NCBI GenBank assembly: GCA_963662175.1 | Contig: OY759214.1 | Coordinates: 78,752,037 to 78,816,036 of the forward strand | Reading direction: 5' to 3' | Source of the DNA: Aradus depressus | Lineage: Eukaryota > Arthropoda > Insecta > Hemiptera > Aradidae | Length of the DNA stretch: 64,000 nt | Shown: positions 31,346-42,439 of the stretch, in pieces | Layout of the letters: the number at the start of each line of letters is the position of its first letter | Position numbering within the stretch: position 1 is the stretch's first letter | The notes under the pieces: generated by a model | The model's database searches: none | What the model was told of the DNA's origin: nothing | Seen by the model: the letters and a program-made list of their open reading frames with translations, nothing else | Made by a program: the position numbers and the translations under genes

Positions 31346-32129
31346 TTCACGTCAAAAAATGTATACAAACTTTCGTACTGACAGTAATTATCAAACTGAA
31401 ACTGAGTGTCGTGTGTAAGGGCAAGAAAGGAGAGATGGAAAGCTGAGAAACGACATTACTCCTTATTCGAAGAAATCAATTATTGAGGGCTAGCGTTCTT
31501 TTTTTCGGCGAATATTATATTTATGTACATGGAATTTCACTGGAATTTCATTTCCAAGGTTATATTTTAATATATTTATTTCTAACACTTTTTAGTGTTT
31601 CATCTTACATATGAAAGGGTTCCCCGATGAGTAAGTGTAAGACCACCTGGACTGCTCTACCTGTTCCCAGGAGAGACCCAGAACCAAGAGGTCAGAGAGA
31701 CACTAACCAGGAGTAGAGAGGTTCGTTAGAAAAGGGGTCTCTCAAGGTGAGCACAATGGGACATTGTTATTCACAATTAACGGTTGGGGAGTGGGAGGAC
31801 AGTCGGATGGTAAGTTACCTGGAGTCAGGACTCCTTCCTCCACGTGGGCGGGACATTACACACAGCTCTCCAGCGGTGTCCCACCCAATCCTAGTTTACA
31901 CCTTCACAAGTCCCAACTAGATATTCCCACTTTAGGATGAAACACCAGAGACAAATGGTACAACCCACCCGTCTTTCTTTATCTTATTTTGAACATGTTA
32001 TTCCTTTTTCGTTTTTTATATCTTTATTAGAAAGTACTATAATCGTGCGAAAAACCGAAATCGAGTTTTCAACAGAAATACACTATTCAAGGTCCCCTAA
32101 AACACGTTTTGACGATAATTTTTGAACTT
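31346..32129. other. Unassigned, GC-richer island at 31610-31940
   Basis: 31930-31990 (CACTTTAGGATGAAACACCAG) recurs at 50662-50700, so at least that part is an interspersed repeat. No protein domain was recognised in 31610-31930. Confidence 0.35.
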
Positions 32130-32860
32130 ATACTATCTTAGATCTGATTAGATTTTCACCCAAATACTAAGGAGTACATTTTATATGCAATACGAGTTTT
32201 CGAAGGACTCTCGGTTCGCAAGTTATATGAAGAAAATGTAAATGTTTTTTTGAGACCCATTTTTTTAGACGTTTCCTTGATTTACGGAAAAACTTTCTTA
32301 CCAAAAATGTTCCATATCGAATATCCAACTAAGGAAATGCCCCGAGATATGAAATAGGATCAATAGGAACAACATTACAGTGCCCAAAAAATTTAAAATA
32401 AATTTCCATAAGAAACATTTATAGTATCAATTGTAATTGTAAGACACAAATTTTAAAATATATTTTTATTATCAATAGTTTTTATTTATTGATTTCCAAT
32501 GAAATCGGACAAGGGAAAAGGGTGGATTAAGTAAGGGGCTTCCACCAAATAACTGCCGGTGTAATAAATGTATCGACATGAAACTTATTTAAATTTAAAC
32601 CTCTATACTCAAAAATTCTAATAACTGCCGGTGTAATAAATGTATCGACATGAAACTGTACATTTAAATTTAAACCTCTACAAAGACGACCTCTATACTC
32701 AAAACTTCCAATAACTGCCGATGTAATCAATGTATCAATATCAAATTTAACATGAGGATTCAGAATGCCCAAATGGTCGACTGGTTTTGGTGGGAAGGCG
32801 AAAACCTATTTGATTATTTCGTGCTCAAAGTACATAGCGGGTGATTTAAAAAAAAAAAAA
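32130..32860. repeat. Repeat D then repeat A
   Basis: 32130-32480 is repeat D (GATCTGATTAGATTTTCACC, TTTACGGAAAAAC). 32490-32850 is repeat A with two nearly identical tandem units around 32560 and 32620. Confidence 0.6.
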
Positions 32861-33109
32861 TTTGAGCAGAGTTTCAGTTTTATTTACTCCTTAAGAGAGA
32901 GAAAATCTTAATTTTGTTTCATTTTCCGTAAGAAACTTTATTATGTTACATCTATAAGTATATTTATGTTTATGGGATTATCAGACGAGTAAAGAATATT
33001 TCAACGAATAAATCTCTCTGTTATAAAATCTCAGTTAATATAAGAAAGCCAATGATTAATGGTTACTGATATTATACTCTTATTAGTTCTTTTTTTGTGG
33101 AATACTTAC

Positions 33110-33219
33110 CAGAAATATGAAGTTGTAAACATGGAAGAAGTTTTTGGCGAAGTTGACCGAGCAGCAGCTCGTGTCCCTTCGGTTTTTTACTTTCATTATT
33201 TCTTCACTCTCGGCATCAT
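33110..33219 (-). CDS. Tetraspanin, upstream coding exon (N-terminal tail to TM1 start)
   Basis: This 110-bp exon encodes DAESEEIMKVKNRRDTSCCS, then VNFAKNFFHVYNFIFL. That is a charged cytoplasmic tail, a juxtamembrane Cys pair (likely palmitoylation sites, known from the family) and the start of TM1. The acceptor CTATTTTCAG ends at 33220 and the donor is GTAAG at 33105-33109 (minus strand). The first two bases complete a codon from an earlier exon. The last codon is complete, so it joins the next exon as FIFL-VGGGC, which rebuilds a continuous TM1. An in-frame Met lies inside the exon, but the upstream phase shows that coding probably begins in an earlier exon. That exon was not identified and may lie beyond 64000. 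Confidence rests on the splice sites and the seamless join. Confidence 0.85.
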
Positions 33220-33374
33220 CTGAAAATAGCAGTACCGTTTTAGTAACTCAGTGAAAACTGACACTATTTTTTATATACCGACTGTAAATGTAAACAGGGA
33301 AGAAAACAAAATAAATAAATCGAAGGGAAACTTTGATTCAAAGAATTTTATATTTTCCATTAGAGCTTTCTTTT

Positions 33375-34110
33375 TACTTCCACAGCTATACAAAATATAG
33401 GAAAAGTTATGTAATCGGTTAGAAATTCTATGTTGAGTTTTCACCGGAATATCATGTTTTCCGAGCTCATCATTTCAAAAATGAAAAAAAAAGTCATGTA
33501 TTTATGTCAGTGAACACGATAACTCTTGACAGAATGAATGTATCCACACGAAATTTAATATAAGTACAGTAGACTCTCCCTTATCAGGTGTTCTGTTAAC
33601 CGGCGCGCTCCCTTATCCGGTACTCGCAAAATAATATCAAATTTGTTAAACTAAAATTAACATTCAATATTAGATTATCAATTATATATAGAGCCACATG
33701 TATTTACGAGCACATAATAATTCCGTAACTCCCGAATCTTTCATGTATTTTTTTTATGCTTTAATTGATATATTTTTTCTCATTAATTGATGATTTCCGT
33801 TATCCGGCGTTACCTATCTGTTATCCGGCGTCACGTCGGTCCCGGCAACGCCGGATAAGGGAGAGTCTACTGTATTCAGAACTCTATCTGAACGATACCT
33901 ATTGAGTTTCAGCCAAATCCGCCAAAGAGATAGAGGGGATTAAGGGGGAGGCTTAACGACAACGAACGAGGGGAAGAAGGGATCAGAAAACTCAAAAACC
34001 CTAATAACTGTACATTGCCGCTGATTCACTGACGACTTTTTGGTAGTTAAGATATAACTTTGCTATAATAATTATAATAAATAAATATTTATTATTATAA
34101 TAATTCCTAG
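33375..34110. repeat. Repeat A split by the pogo MITE
   Basis: Family words before 33566 (GAAATTCTATGTTGAGTTTTC) continue after 33874 (TTCAGAACTCTATCTG). The MITE inserted at a TA within GTATTCAG. The unit ends near 34060 with CTGATTCACTGACGACTTT. Confidence 0.65.
33567..33872 (+). mobile_element. pogo/Tigger-type MITE (306 bp)
   Basis: Terminal inverted repeats CAGTAGACTCTCCCTTATC with TA target duplication (33565-33566, 33873-33874), inserted in repeat A. Subterminal TTATCCGGCGT words repeat. It is the reverse complement of the ends of the 40.2-41.15 kb element joined by an internal deletion, so it is a deletion-derived MITE. Confidence 0.85.
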
Positions 34111-35035
34111 GCAATGCATATATCTGCTAGTATTGTTATATGACAAACGTTACAACAATGTAATATAGAGAAACAAAAAGTGTTACTGCTTGCATAAGAA
34201 ACGTAACGTATAGGAACTATCAGAATTTTTTATTATCTTTTTCCTCTCTGTCAACTATAAAAACTAACACAATAACACAATAGGTACTTGTAGAATGTAG
34301 TAGAATTTAATAGATGATATTTACAATTTAAATGTTTGAGTTTAACTTCCTGTAGAAGGACAAACATTTGTTATCTTGAAGAAACAGCGTTATGTTACTT
34401 CACCATAAAACATTTTGTAATGTATACCATTAAATGTGTCCTGTATCTATAAAGGTGTGGTCCCTGAGGGGCCTAGGGAACAGTTTGTTCCACAAAAAAG
34501 GCCTCTATTCAGTCAATGAGCCAGTATTGTGCAGGCCCCCACCTCGCTAATTCTAGTTTCAGGAGACCCAGTGTCTCCTCAGGTCCATTCTTCAGATGAT
34601 CAGAAATTGTATATGTGTATCCACAACTTCGTAAGGACATCACTTTTTGATTTTGAGCCAAATCGGCCAAAGGAAAGGGGATCAGAGAACTCAAAAATCC
34701 CAATAACGTCGATGTAACGAATCAACACGAAATTTAGTATGATTCAGAGGAGGAAGAAGTACAATTTACAAGCTACCGCTAATGTTTATAACCTAATCAA
34801 AATATTTTGTAGTAAAAGAGTGTAGAGAAAACTGATATATACATTTTATATTAAATACGACTTTTTGCAGGTTGTCCGGTTTTCGAGATACATGCGGAAA
34901 ACCGTCGTGAAATATAGTATTGAAACAGATATTTTTAGACGTTTCCTTGATTTACCCCAAAACGGTTAGTCTTATCGAAAAATTGGTTCTTACCAAAAAT
35001 GTTCCTTATAAAATTTCCAATCGCTAATATTCCTT
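34111..35035. repeat. Unassigned sequence, repeat A fragment, repeat D
   Basis: 34111-34590 has no recognised feature. 34600-34745 is repeat A. 34750-35035 is repeat D ending at a SINE. Confidence 0.45.
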
Positions 35036-35346
35036 AGGTTTTATGACTCATGCCCGGGCTTTAACTACGAGGTCATATCGTCTACTACCAGAGCGCTCTT
35101 CGTTGCTCTGGTGGACATGAGCCCGACTCTACTCATACATGGGAGTCTTAAATTTTGCCTAACCTAAATTTTTATGAATACCTGACATCGTATAGGCTCG
35201 GGACCATCGCTTATAGTCCCATCCGAAGGACGACGTGCTTAAGTTTAATTTACCTCCCAGATAAAATAAACTAAGAGCCTCGATCGGGTTTCGAACCCAC
35301 ATTCTTGAGCTCAGAAGGCAAGCACGCATATCACTGAGCTACCAGG
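35036..35346 (-). mobile_element. SINE family 1, full length
   Basis: ACTCATGCCCGGGCTTTAAC end, GGTTTCGAACCC B-box, CACTGAGCTACC head. It is inserted in repeat D, which resumes at about 35365 (AAAATCATTTCATACTGG). Confidence 0.9.
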
Positions 35347-36153
35347 AACGCTTACAGGTCATTTTATCTTCATCTCCCCTCTTCTCAAAATCATTTCATA
35401 CTGGCATCACTGGATATAAGAAAATCACTCTCAGAATTACTAATTAAATATCAAAAATAAAAAATATTTTCTACTCCTTAATGATAAACAGAGTAAATAG
35501 TGAAGTTTTTTAAAAACTTTAGTTGGCTTTTAAATTTCAAAAAAGTAATATGATGTCATTTGCCTACAATAACCTTGAAATGGGCGAACGGTATGACATT
35601 AGACTCCAGCATGTTTTCACTTATAACCAGCCATGAGCCAGCCTTGATTTACAATAGCCTTTTGTGTTGGTAGAGAAACTACATCAAAAATGCACCGAGC
35701 TCGACCTAGATTGTCGGAGCTGTGAGTCCCCGCTCTCTCCTCGTTCCTATTCAGTTGGTACTCCTGTGAGGCGTCAAACTGGCCGCGGGTCCTATCTAAA
35801 TAGGCATTTGGATGGGATATATTGATTTTCAATTTGAGCTACTTAACTCTCTTCAACTCTCTCTACCATGCTAATCTCCTCCATCTGCTCAAATTATAAT
35901 CCTCTTAATGGGAAACGTTGCACGAACTCTCCTACCTGAGCCCCTCAAACTAAACTGATCTCCAGCAAATACAGTCCTATAGCACTATATATAATTTAAA
36001 TATAACGCTCCATCCATTCAATAATAATATTTATTTCCGTTAAACCATAAGATATGTCATAAAAAGGTATGCATTAATATAATTTTTAAATTTAAGTTTT
36101 AATTATATATAATAGAGTAAGAGATACATAAGTAGATAATACATAAAAATTAG
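35347..36153. other. Repeat D remainder and a non-repetitive stretch
   Basis: 35575-35950 is not shared with other parts of the window and has an open minus-strand frame of 71 codons (35617-35832) without a recognisable domain. Possible exon, not supported. Confidence 0.25.
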
Positions 36154-36390
36154 AAGGCTCCGGTAGCTCAGTTGTATGCGTGCTTACTTATTGAGCTCAA
36201 TAACCCTGGGTTCGAAACCCGGCCAAGACCCATAGTTTATTTTATCTGGGAAATTTAAGAAAACTTAAGCACGCTGTCCTTCGGATGGAACGTTAATTTA
36301 GGTCTCCCGAATTAAGAGTCGGGCTCATGTTATTGGGCGATATGACCTGGTAGGTAAAGTCCGGGCATGAGTCATAATAACTAACAAACA
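36154..36390 (+). mobile_element. SINE family 1, internally deleted
   Basis: GGTAGCTCAGTTGTATG A-box, GGGTTCGAAACCC B-box, shortened body and CCGGGCATGAGTCATAATAA end. Confidence 0.85.
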
Positions 36391-36644
36391 TAATATAGAT
36401 ATATTAACAGTTAATACCGGTAATAATGTGATTCAACTTTATTACGGTATAAACACCTCCCGGAGAAGTGAATATTTTTATTACTTATATAACAATTTAT
36501 TTTTTTCACTTGGTTTATTTTTTTATTTATTATTATTGTATTTCTTTGTTTTTATATTTTGCACTGAGAAAGTAACGTAAAAACATCCCGAAATATCGTC
36601 TTGAAAAAGACACCTCTGGAAGAATTATAAAATAATATCTTTTG

Positions 36645-36925
36645 AAGACGCCGGTAGCTCAGTGGTATGTGTGCTAGCTTACTGAGCTCAAGATCGCGGA
36701 TTCAAAATCCGGTCCTTCGGATGGGACCTGAACCGATGGTCCCGGCTTGTATGATGTCAGGTACTCGTTAAAGACCCTAGGTGAATGAAAATGTAGGACT
36801 CTACTATAGTAGAGTTGCGACATGTATACCAAAGTGCGACATGTCCACCTCCCAAAAGAGCTCTGATAGCAGGCGATATGACCTATGTAGTTAAGGCCCG
36901 GGCATGAGTCATTATTACTAAAAAA
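36645..36925 (+). mobile_element. SINE family 1
   Basis: GCCGGTAGCTCAGTGGTATG A-box. The B-box is decayed to GATTCAAAATC. The body lacks the GGCCGAGGCCC to TTTATTTTATC piece. It lies 255 bp from the previous copy in the same orientation. Confidence 0.85.
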
Positions 36926-36985
36926 TATTTATCTAATTAGGAGGGTAACAGACTGTCAGTCGGTGTGAGCAGATATACTTGCATA

Positions 36986-37547
36986 TAGAGTTTGCAATTC
37001 CGGGATTAGAACTTGATACCGAAATTCCGGGATTCAACTCTTTCAACGCGATTTTCGGGATTGATTAAAATAATATCAAAATATGTAAGTTTGAAAGAAT
37101 GATTTATGAAGAAAAAAAATACAACTCAATTTTAAAGTTAACATATTTACATATTTATGCCGAAAAATATGCCCTTAAAAAGCATAATGTTTCCATTCCT
37201 AATCTTGACCTCAGCTTGGTACAAAAGTACCCAATCGCAGAAAAGGCCCTTTCGGCCTCTACACTGGTCAGTGGAATTCATTACCGGGTTCGGTAAGTTC
37301 TTAACTTAATACTTTTGATTGGACTGTATTCGAAGATGGAGGAAGAGTATACCCAGCTATTTCAAACAGCTTTCGGAGGTCTACTGAAGTCTCTCAAATT
37401 TAAAAAATTAAAATCCCTACTTACCTTCTTTTAATATTACACCTACCTTATTCTCATTCCCTTAAAATACATAGATACTTTTTTAAAGATATAGATAATA
37501 AAAAAAATTAAATAAATCCAGAAAATGCCGGGATCCCGGGATTGCAA
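36986..37547 (+). mobile_element. hAT-like non-autonomous element
   Basis: It starts GCAATTCCGGGATT and ends CCGGGATCCCGGGATTGC, an imperfect inverted pair, with repeated CCGGGATT words inside the left end. The interior holds an open frame (37099-37296) with no recognised transposase domain. An 8-bp target duplication was not evident. Confidence 0.5.
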
Positions 37548-38039
37548 TCCTTACTTGCGTACCTTCAATATCGTTTTGAGATTTATTGTTATCAATCAAC
37601 CTTCAAATCACTACAGTCACAATCAAAAGTTCAGGACTTATAGAGCATAAAATTAAGTCTGATTTCCAACTTGAGCCATAAATTGTACCTCAGTTTAAAT
37701 CGGTCGGCTGTTAGGAAAGTGGAGTCCCATTCGAAAAACTATAACCATACTTTTTTTTGGTCCTGAAGGTTAGAGGGGCGCCTTCCTAGAATGATAAGAT
37801 ATGTAGGTGTAAAACCTCCCCCGGAATACCGTTGATGGGTTTATTGGCCCCATTCTTGTGGGTTTTTGTCACAGTCAGGTACCTAACAGAACCCTCCCAT
37901 CTCCAGGTAGAACTCACCTTCGGAGATCCTATTCAAAGTGACTCCAAGAGATAAAAAAGAAAAAAATATAGAAAATGTTCTAAAACCTTTAAAACATGGG
38001 CGGCTCCGTAACTTGTTATTTACTGAGGCCAAACTAGTG
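37548..38039. other. Unassigned sequence
   Basis: A moderately GC-rich portion at 37760-37930 is not repeated in the window. No convincing exon. Confidence 0.25.
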
Positions 38040-39570
38040 TTATGTCAAATTATGGTTATTATCAGGTCATTAGAAAAAGGACACGCAATAACAAAACGGG
38101 TTTAGAATTTAAATTTGAAATTTCATGTCGATATATTCATTACATCGACCGTTATTCGGGTTTTAAAGTTGAAGCTCCTCCCATAACCTACTTTTCCCTT
38201 TGGCCAATATGGCTGAAAATCAATAGGTGTCGTCCTTATGAGGTTTTGGATACAGATATATAATTTCGTGTCAATACATTCATTCTATCAGGAGTTATCG
38301 TGTTCACCGACAGACTGACAAAAACTTTAACTAAGTGTAGGGGAAGTTATACAGTCGAATTGTCTGTGAACATGACAACTCCCGTTAGAATGAATGTATT
38401 GACACGAAAGTATATGTGAATCCAGAAGCCTATAATGACAACACCTATTGATTTTTAGCCAAATCGACCAAAGGGAATGGTGATTAGGGAGGGGGCTCAA
38501 TTCAAAACTCTAATAACTGCCGATAGAATGAATGTGTCGACACGAAATTCATTATGTGTGACCAGAACCCCATAAGGACAACACCTATCGATTTTCAGCC
38601 AAATCGGCCAAAGGGAAGGGTGATTAGGGAGGGGGCTCAATTCAAAACTCTAATAACTGCCGATAGAATGAATGTGTCGACACGAAATTCATTATGTGTG
38701 ACCAGAACCCCATAAGGACAACACCTATCGATTTTCAGCCAAATCGGCCGAAGGGAAGGGTGATTAGGGAGGGGGCTCAATTCAAAACTCTAATAACTGC
38801 CGATAGAATGAATGTGTCGACACGAAATTCATTATGTGTGACCAGAACCCCATAAGGACAACACCTATCGATTTTCAGCCAAATCGGCCGAAGGGAAGGG
38901 TGATTAGGGAGAGGGCTCAATTCAAAACTCTAATAACTGCCGATAGAATGAATGTGTCGACACGAAATTCATTATGTGTGACCAGAACCCCATAAGGACA
39001 ACACCTATCGATTTTCAGCCAAATCGGCCGAAGGGAAGGGTGATTAGGGAGGGGGCTCAATTCAAAACTCTAATAACTGCCGATAGAATGAATGTGTCGA
39101 CACGAAATTCATTATGTGTGACCAGAACCCCATAAGGACAACACCTATCGATTTTCAGCCAAATCGGCCGAAGGGAAGAGGGGATTAGGGGAGAGGCTTA
39201 ACCCAAAAACTCTTATTGCCGTTGTAATCGACACTAAATTTCATATGTGATTTCCAGACATTAATTTTCAGCGTTTTCCGCCGAAGGAAAGGGGGGTTCA
39301 GGGGAGGAGGCTCAACTCAAAAATCCTAATAACATTCCGATGTAATGAATTTAACAACACAAAATCTAGTATGAGGATTTAGGAGCTGTATGTAAGTCAA
39401 CTATTGAATATTAGTGGAAGAGGTCGAATGGTTTTGGAGGGTGAGCAAAAAGTTAATTGTTTAATACATTCTGGGGAAGTACATTGCCGGTGATTCACCG
39501 ACGACTTTTTTTTTTTTCAATTCTATTTTCTGACCGATTACATAACTTCCCCTATACAGTGTATAGCTGA
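38040..39570. repeat. Repeat A block (contains the 140-bp array)
   Basis: Starts near 38100 in one orientation (TTCATGTCGATATATTCATTACATCG) and flips to the opposite orientation by 38340. It ends with the family terminus CACCGACGACTTTTTTT ... GATTACATAACTTCCCCTATAC near 39557. Open frames in this block are repeat translation, not genes. Confidence 0.7.
38440..39178 (-). repeat. 140-bp tandem array, about five near-identical units
   Basis: CGATAGAATGAATGTGTCGA recurs at 38521, 38661, 38801, 38941 and 39081, exactly 140 bp apart, with only a few base differences between units. Diverged half units lie on each side. The unit is a repeat A unit, elsewhere degenerate, so this array has been recently amplified or homogenised. 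It has no coding capacity. Confidence 0.95.
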
Positions 39571-40190
39571 GCAAGTCAAACTTTCAACAGAAGGCGAAGC
39601 ATTAGAAACACATTTCTCATAGAGAAGTTCCAACAGTTCCTTCACAAAGCCAGTGATTGACGAAGAATCTTCCTCAGAATCAGCTGTACAGTTCGTATCA
39701 ATGATCCTCGTTCAACACTATTCATCAATAGACATCGCATTTCCGTTTAGTAAACTGAGGATATCATTATTAATATTGTATAATCATATTTATCTCTCAT
39801 TTCGCAACATGAACATTTTTTTAACTGTTATCAGTTTTGAACTGGGAATAATATGTGAATGTGATGATTGATATAAATAATAATATAAATAATACATTTT
39901 ATATAATATTTTCTTACTTTCTTGTACCAATAGTATGCCGGATTAAGTCTATTCGATGCCCTAAGCATTCTGAGCTTATGGTGCCCCTGCCTCACTATTG
40001 ATCTCATTAACGTCTTAGTTATGTTGGCAAGTTCAATACTAAAGCTCGATTGAACAACATTAATTAAGCGAGAAAATAAGAAAATCAATTTTTCAACATT
40101 AATTTATCAAAACACAAAATTCCACTTTTGGCCAAATACGCCATTCGTTCATCATATAATCGTATGTGCACTTCTTCGTCAGATACTTAA
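39571..40190. other. Unassigned AT-rich sequence
   Basis: Two short frames (39653-39871 plus, 39831-40088 minus) overlap each other and show no domain. Nothing else supportable. Confidence 0.25.
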
Positions 40191-40192
40191 TA

Positions 40193-41150
40193 CAGTAGAC
40201 TCTCCCTTATCCGGCGTTGCCGGGATCGACCTGACGCCGGATAACAGAAAACGCCGGATAACGGAAACCATCAATTAATGAGAAAAATATATCAATTAAA
40301 ACATAAAAAAAAGTATTTTTAGGTGAGCTAAGGAATAAAACACGTATGTATTTTGTTGATAACATTTATTAAATTGACAAATATGTACATACTGAACATT
40401 GATTTATTATATGTACGTACATATGTATGTATATTTATCCAAGCATTAAAAATATATTTTGAAATCTGCGTTTAATTAAATACATATTTAAAACAAAATC
40501 AAAAATTCTAAAAATATTATTTGTTAGAAAAATCTGTAATTTTCTTTTGTTTCCCTAACACAACATTGTTCCGTGCTGCATAGTCACACCACCTCTTCAG
40601 TGTTGAAACGTCTGAAAAAAGATCCAACGATCCTTTTTACAATGAGAATCAAATGAAAACTGAGAAAAATAGAACTGGTATAAAGGAAAAATAAATAGGA
40701 GGAGAAGGTTTCTGTGGAAAAAATTTAAAATTTGAATTTACTAGTTAGTGTTCATTTCCCGATAAGACGATATTATTGTGCCACGGACGGGAAGGTACCT
40801 TTGTTTTTCTATTCTAGAAAACATTTTTTATAAATGTTTGATTTTCAACTATGTATTTATTATAATTTATTTATAGGATATTAGTGAAGTAAAAAAATAT
40901 TGTATTAGAGTTCCCTTCATTATAAATACAATGTACATATGTATGTATGTATGTATGTACAATAAAAATACATGAAAGATTCGTGAGTTACGGAATTATT
41001 ATGTGCTTGTAAATACACGTGGCTCTATATATAATTGATAATCTAATAATTGAATGTTAATTTTAGTTTAACAAATTTGATATTATTTTGCGAGCGCCGG
41101 ATAAGAGAGCGCGCCGGTTAACAGAACGACGGATAAGGGAGAGTCTACTG
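40193..41150 (-). mobile_element. pogo/Tigger-type element remnant (958 bp)
   Basis: Terminal inverted repeats CAGTAGACTCTCCCTTATCC with TA on both sides (40191-40192, 41151-41152). It retains more interior than the 33.6 kb MITE, including a C-terminal transposase exon on the minus strand, and contains a GTAT microsatellite at about 40931-40960. The main DDE domain is gone. Confidence 0.85.
40517..40611 (-). pseudogene. C-terminal exon remnant of pogo-like transposase
   Basis: After a good acceptor (TTTTTTCAG, minus strand, ending 40612) the frame reads VSTLKRWCDYAARNNVVLGK, then QKKITDFSNK and a stop. Short C-termini ending in a QxxITDF-like motif are typical of pogo/Tigger and related CENP-B-like transposases. 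The N-terminal HTH and DDE domains are absent. Identification rests on this motif and on the surrounding pogo-type inverted repeats. Confidence 0.55.
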
Positions 41151-41152
41151 TA

Positions 41153-41708
41153 CTTACAATTTAAACATCACAGAACAAATATAAATATAAATAAATAAAT
41201 GGAGCGAGTCGAACCTAGACCTTGAGTGAAATTATTATAAATGGTGACAGTACATAAAGATGGGGTGATAATAAATGCAATTTCAAGCTCGGGTTATTTT
41301 TCATTAACATTCTTTTGATATTTTATATAGACTAAAGCTATAGAAATTGGTCTATTAAAAATTTGGTTATGGTCCAACTGACTACTTGAGTCGACTAAAG
41401 AGTTTCTATAGCTCTTTAAAATCTAACTAGACCGATCCGGCTACTGCTCTTTTATATTATAGGCTACACTATCACATAAAGACGACATTAATTTTCAGCA
41501 GAGCAGAAGAGAGGGGGGGGGGGGGGGGGGGGGGGGTCAGAGGGGGCTCAACTTAAAAACCTCAATAACTGCCGATGTAATGAATGGGTCGACATGAAAT
41601 TTCATATTTAAAGTTAAAAATGAGGATATAACCTGTCGAATTTCAGCGATATAGGCTCAAAGGACAATTTTTCTATACAAAATTTAGTATGAGGATTTAG
41701 GAGCTCCT
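41153..41708. repeat. Unassigned spacer, (G)24 run, repeat A host of the LINE
   Basis: The G-run is 41513-41536. From 41490 onward the sequence is repeat A (AGAGGGGGCTCAACTTAAAA, GCCGATGTAATGAATGGG) up to the LINE insertion site. Confidence 0.6.
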
Positions 41709-42424
41709 AATCCCTTCAGACGTCACTAAATGTCTTGGCTGAATGGTTCAGCAAGTGGAACCTCTCTCTGAACCCTGAAAAAACGAGAAAAGATATTCAC
41801 CTTAGCTAAGTAAGCTTCAGCTGGAAGGACTAAGAACACTAGCTCTGGGTGACATCTCTATCCCATGGAATCCTAAGGACCAGGGAGTAAAGTATCTAGG
41901 GGTAACCTTGGATACGAGGGCCACCTGGAAACTACACATTAACACCAAACTGCAACAAGCACACAGTGGACTCAACCAACTCTACCCTCTCATTAACAGA
42001 AAAACATCACTTAAACACAAAGCCACGATACTTCTGTACAAATCACTCATTAGACCCATATACGCCTCCCCCGTTTGGATGACAGCTATGACAACAAAAA
42101 TACAGAAATTTCAGAACAAACTTGCCCGGGTGGCCCTCAATGCACCCTGGTTCGTTAGGAACTTTCAAATCCAAGATGAGCTGGGTCTGCCACCCATCAG
42201 GGAGCATCTCCAGCAACTGAAGGACCTCCACCACTCCAGACTCCAGTTCAGCTCCGGGGCTGCTGTCTACGGTCTTGAACAAATAACTCAAGGGAGAAGA
42301 CTCAAGGCTCGCCTATATCAAGACATATTATTTATTTTTTATTTTTATTCATTTTGTACAATGTTTCATATTATTCACTTTGTATAAGGTACTTGGAGTG
42401 CCGGCTCAAATAAATTGATTGATT
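41709..42424 (+). mobile_element. Jockey-like LINE 3' fragment with (TTGA)n tail
   Basis: It codes for the thumb/post-RT part: LNPEKTR, VKYLGVTLDTRATWKLHI, LYPLINRKTSLKHKATILLY, KSLIRPIYASPVWM, KFQNKLARVALNAPWFVRN. An early stop and frame disruption lie near 41810. The copy ends in AAATTGATTGATTGA. A near-perfect 15-bp target duplication, GATTTAGGAGCTCCT/GATTTAGGAGTTCCT (41694-41708, 42425-42439), shows a genuine retrotransposition into repeat A. The 5' end is truncated near 41726, with about 17 extra bases before it. Confidence 0.85.
41908..42387 (+). pseudogene. LINE reverse transcriptase C-terminal frame (truncated)
   Basis: This 159-codon frame is the longest intact piece of the 41.7 kb LINE. 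It begins inside the RT thumb region (DTRATWKLHINTKLQQAHSG) and runs to the C-terminus near RRLKARLYQDI and beyond. The start Met is an artefact of truncation: homologous residues VKYLGVTL precede it in the same frame. No catalytic RT motifs remain. Confidence 0.8.
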
Positions 42425-42439
42425 GATTTAGGAGTTCCT

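Larger units (their letters stand above)
14156..33109 (-). other. Large tetraspanin intron (18,954 bp)
   Basis: This is the interval between the two in-phase tetraspanin exons. It contains a composite Penelope/LINE/copia element, six SINEs, two Helitrons, hAT ends, a LINE fragment and many copies of repeats A and D. No other host exon was recognised in it. The intron assignment is inferred from phase and protein continuity. A transcript would be needed to exclude intervening small exons, though the protein join needs none. Confidence 0.75.

Noticed and set aside
38440..39178. 140-bp repeats as gene-coding tandem or CRISPR
   Set aside because: 140 is not a multiple of three, frames are broken in most units, and there are no spacers.
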